NCBI GenBank assembly: GCA_018647025.1
Contig: JABGTQ010000061.1
Coordinates: 1-7,503, forward strand
Source of the DNA: Nitrospina sp.
GTDB lineage: Bacteria; Nitrospinota; Nitrospinia; Nitrospinales; VA-1
Length of the DNA stretch: 7,503 nt
Direction: 5' to 3'
In this document: one piece after another, positions 6,432 through 7,503 of the stretch
Position numbering within the stretch: position 1 is the first letter of the stretch
How the letters are laid out: each line of letters starts with the position of its first letter
Position numbers and translations under genes: made by a program
Notes under the pieces: generated by a model
What the model was told of the DNA's origin: nothing
The model's database searches: none
What the model saw: the letters and a program-made list of their open reading frames with translations, nothing else

Positions 6432-7503
6432 ATGATTTATGACCGATCACTTTGCTGGCTAAGAAGAGACCTGCGTCTTGATGACAATACTGCATTATCT
6501 GTTGCTACCCAAAAGTCAAAAAAAGTATTTATAGTTTTTGTCTTTGATATTTGTATCCTTAAAAAACTGCAAGATGAAGACGATCGAAGAATTACTTTTA
6601 TTGTGCATTCTCTGAGAGAATTGTCGTCTAGATTACAAGAAAAAAAATCCGACCTGTTAGTTCGCATAGGTAATCCTATCGATGAAATTCCAAAGCTTGC
6701 CGCGGAACTAAAAGTTAATGCAGTTTTTGCAAATAGAGATTACGAACCTTATGCAAAAACAAGAGATATAAAAGTTTCTAATAGTCTGCTAGTTAATGGT
6801 ATTGATTTTAAATCATACAAAGATCAGGTTATCTTTGAGTATCCTGAAATTATCTCAGGCCAAGGTCGCCCCTACCGAGTTTATACGCCGTATAAAAATA
6901 ACTGGTTAAAAAAATTAGGGCCACAGCATATCTCTGATCAAATTAGTAACTTTAAAACTCTTTCTGCTATTAGCGATATTGATAAGCATAGTATTAATTG
7001 GAACTTTTCGATTTTGGGATTTAAAGAAAATTTACTATGGTTGGAAGCAGGGGAAGCTGCAGCGCAAAAACGGTTTGAAGTTTTTAAAACGGTTGAGAAT
7101 AGATATTTTGATAACCGTAATTTTCCTTATATCGAAGATGGAACCTCTGGGCTCTCAGTTCATTTAAGGTTTGGGACTATTTCGATAAGGCAACTGGTAC
7201 GAAGTACGTATAAAAAAAATAATATAGGAGTTAAAACTTGGTTGTCGGAACTGATATGGAGAGATTTTTATCAGACTATTCTAGATCAATTCCCTCATGT
7301 TGCTAATAGTTGCTTTCAGGTGGTATGTGATCAAATTGAGTGGCCTGGAAAAAATAGGCACTTTGATTTGTGGTGCCAGGGAATGACAGGTTATCCTCTT
7401 ATAGATGCAGCAATGCGGCATTTTAATAATACAGGTTGGATGCACAATAGACTTAGAATGATAGTGGCTTCTTTTTTAACAAAGGATCTCCTTGTGGATT
7501 GGA
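6432..7503 (+). CDS. phrB: Class I CPD DNA photolyase (3' end outside window)
   Basis: Open from an ATG at 6432 to the right edge: 357 codons of a usual 450-480. It repairs UV-induced cyclobutane pyrimidine dimers with blue light and FADH-. Residues 5-130 form the Rossmann-like antenna domain starting LCWLRRDLRLDDNTAL; GRPYRVYTPYKNNW (145-158) is the typical linker. The FAD domain shows RYFDNRNFP, GTSGLSVHLRFGTIS (237-251), TWLSELIWRDFY (269-280), and GYPLIDAAMRHFNNTGWMHN with NRLRMIVASFLTKDLLVDW (to 357). W276 corresponds to the dimer-stacking Trp 277 of E. coli; W304 and W357 match two members of the electron-transfer Trp triad (306, 359); the third lies beyond the edge. It starts 18 bases after rudS, in the same reading frame, without a visible Shine-Dalgarno, so translational coupling to rudS is likely. 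An overlapping ATG at 6439 is out of frame and stops at once. Confidence 0.93.
   Translation, partial: MIYDRSLCWLRRDLRLDDNTALSVATQKSKKVFIVFVFDICILKKLQDEDDRRITFIVHSLRELSSRLQEKKSDLLVRIGNPIDEIPKLAAELKVNAVFANRDYEPYAKTRDIKVSNSLLVNGIDFKSYKDQVIFEYPEIISGQGRPYRVYTPYKNNWLKKLGPQHISDQISNFKTLSAISDIDKHSINWNFSILGFKENLLWLEAGEAAAQKRFEVFKTVENRYFDNRNFPYIEDGTSGLSVHLRFGTISIRQLVRSTYKKNNIGVKTWLSELIWRDFYQTILDQFPHVANSCFQVVCDQIEWPGKNRHFDLWCQGMTGYPLIDAAMRHFNNTGWMHNRLRMIVASFLTKDLLVDW

Noticed and set aside
6439..6452. Alternative photolyase start ATG at 6439
   Set aside because: It is out of frame with the photolyase and reaches a stop codon after a few codons.

Overview
The window is AT-rich and looks like a chromosomal piece of a free-living Gram-negative bacterium. 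It has exported proteins with Sec signal peptides, a PII/ammonium-transporter cluster, and a secreted heme-binding protein of the ethylbenzene-dehydrogenase gamma type. That last family includes the putative gamma subunit (NxrC) of periplasmic nitrite oxidoreductase. Together with the doubled ammonium transport genes and a UV-repair gene pair, this suggests a marine nitrite oxidiser such as a Nitrospinota member. That assignment is inference from gene content; no rRNA or catalytic nxr gene is present to prove it.

Layout. Positions 1-3799 are a minus-strand nitrogen-uptake cluster. Read in transcription order it holds a damaged amtB-type gene (3799-2925), a PII signal protein (2745-2407), an intact Amt ammonium channel (2264-1029), and, 20 bases further, an exported TPR-repeat protein that runs off the left edge (1008-1). 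The damaged amtB appears to carry two lesions: a one-base shift inside its signal peptide and an in-frame loss of about 155 codons joining the two pseudo-symmetric halves of the channel. The intact Amt and PII presumably carry out regulated ammonium uptake, PII docking on the channel's cytoplasmic tail.

Positions 3800-4267 are a non-coding, very AT-rich divergent region with several dyad-symmetric sites. It leads into a single-gene unit on the plus strand: the NxrC-like heme b protein (4268-5263) with a perfect Shine-Dalgarno sequence and a strong intrinsic terminator (5298-5341).

Positions 5460-7503 form a second plus-strand unit: a TudS(DUF523)-DUF1722 fusion of the RudS type, which removes sulfur from 4-thiouridine in tRNA, followed 18 bases later by a class I CPD photolyase cut by the right edge. 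Both products deal with near-UV/UV damage, one by removing the photosensitive tRNA base and the other by repairing DNA, so this looks like a light-stress operon.

The most notable points are the doubly broken amtB in an otherwise intact amt-glnB-amt cluster, the stand-alone NxrC-like gene with signs of high expression, the rudS-phr pairing, and the interlocking inverted repeats in the leader of the intact amt.
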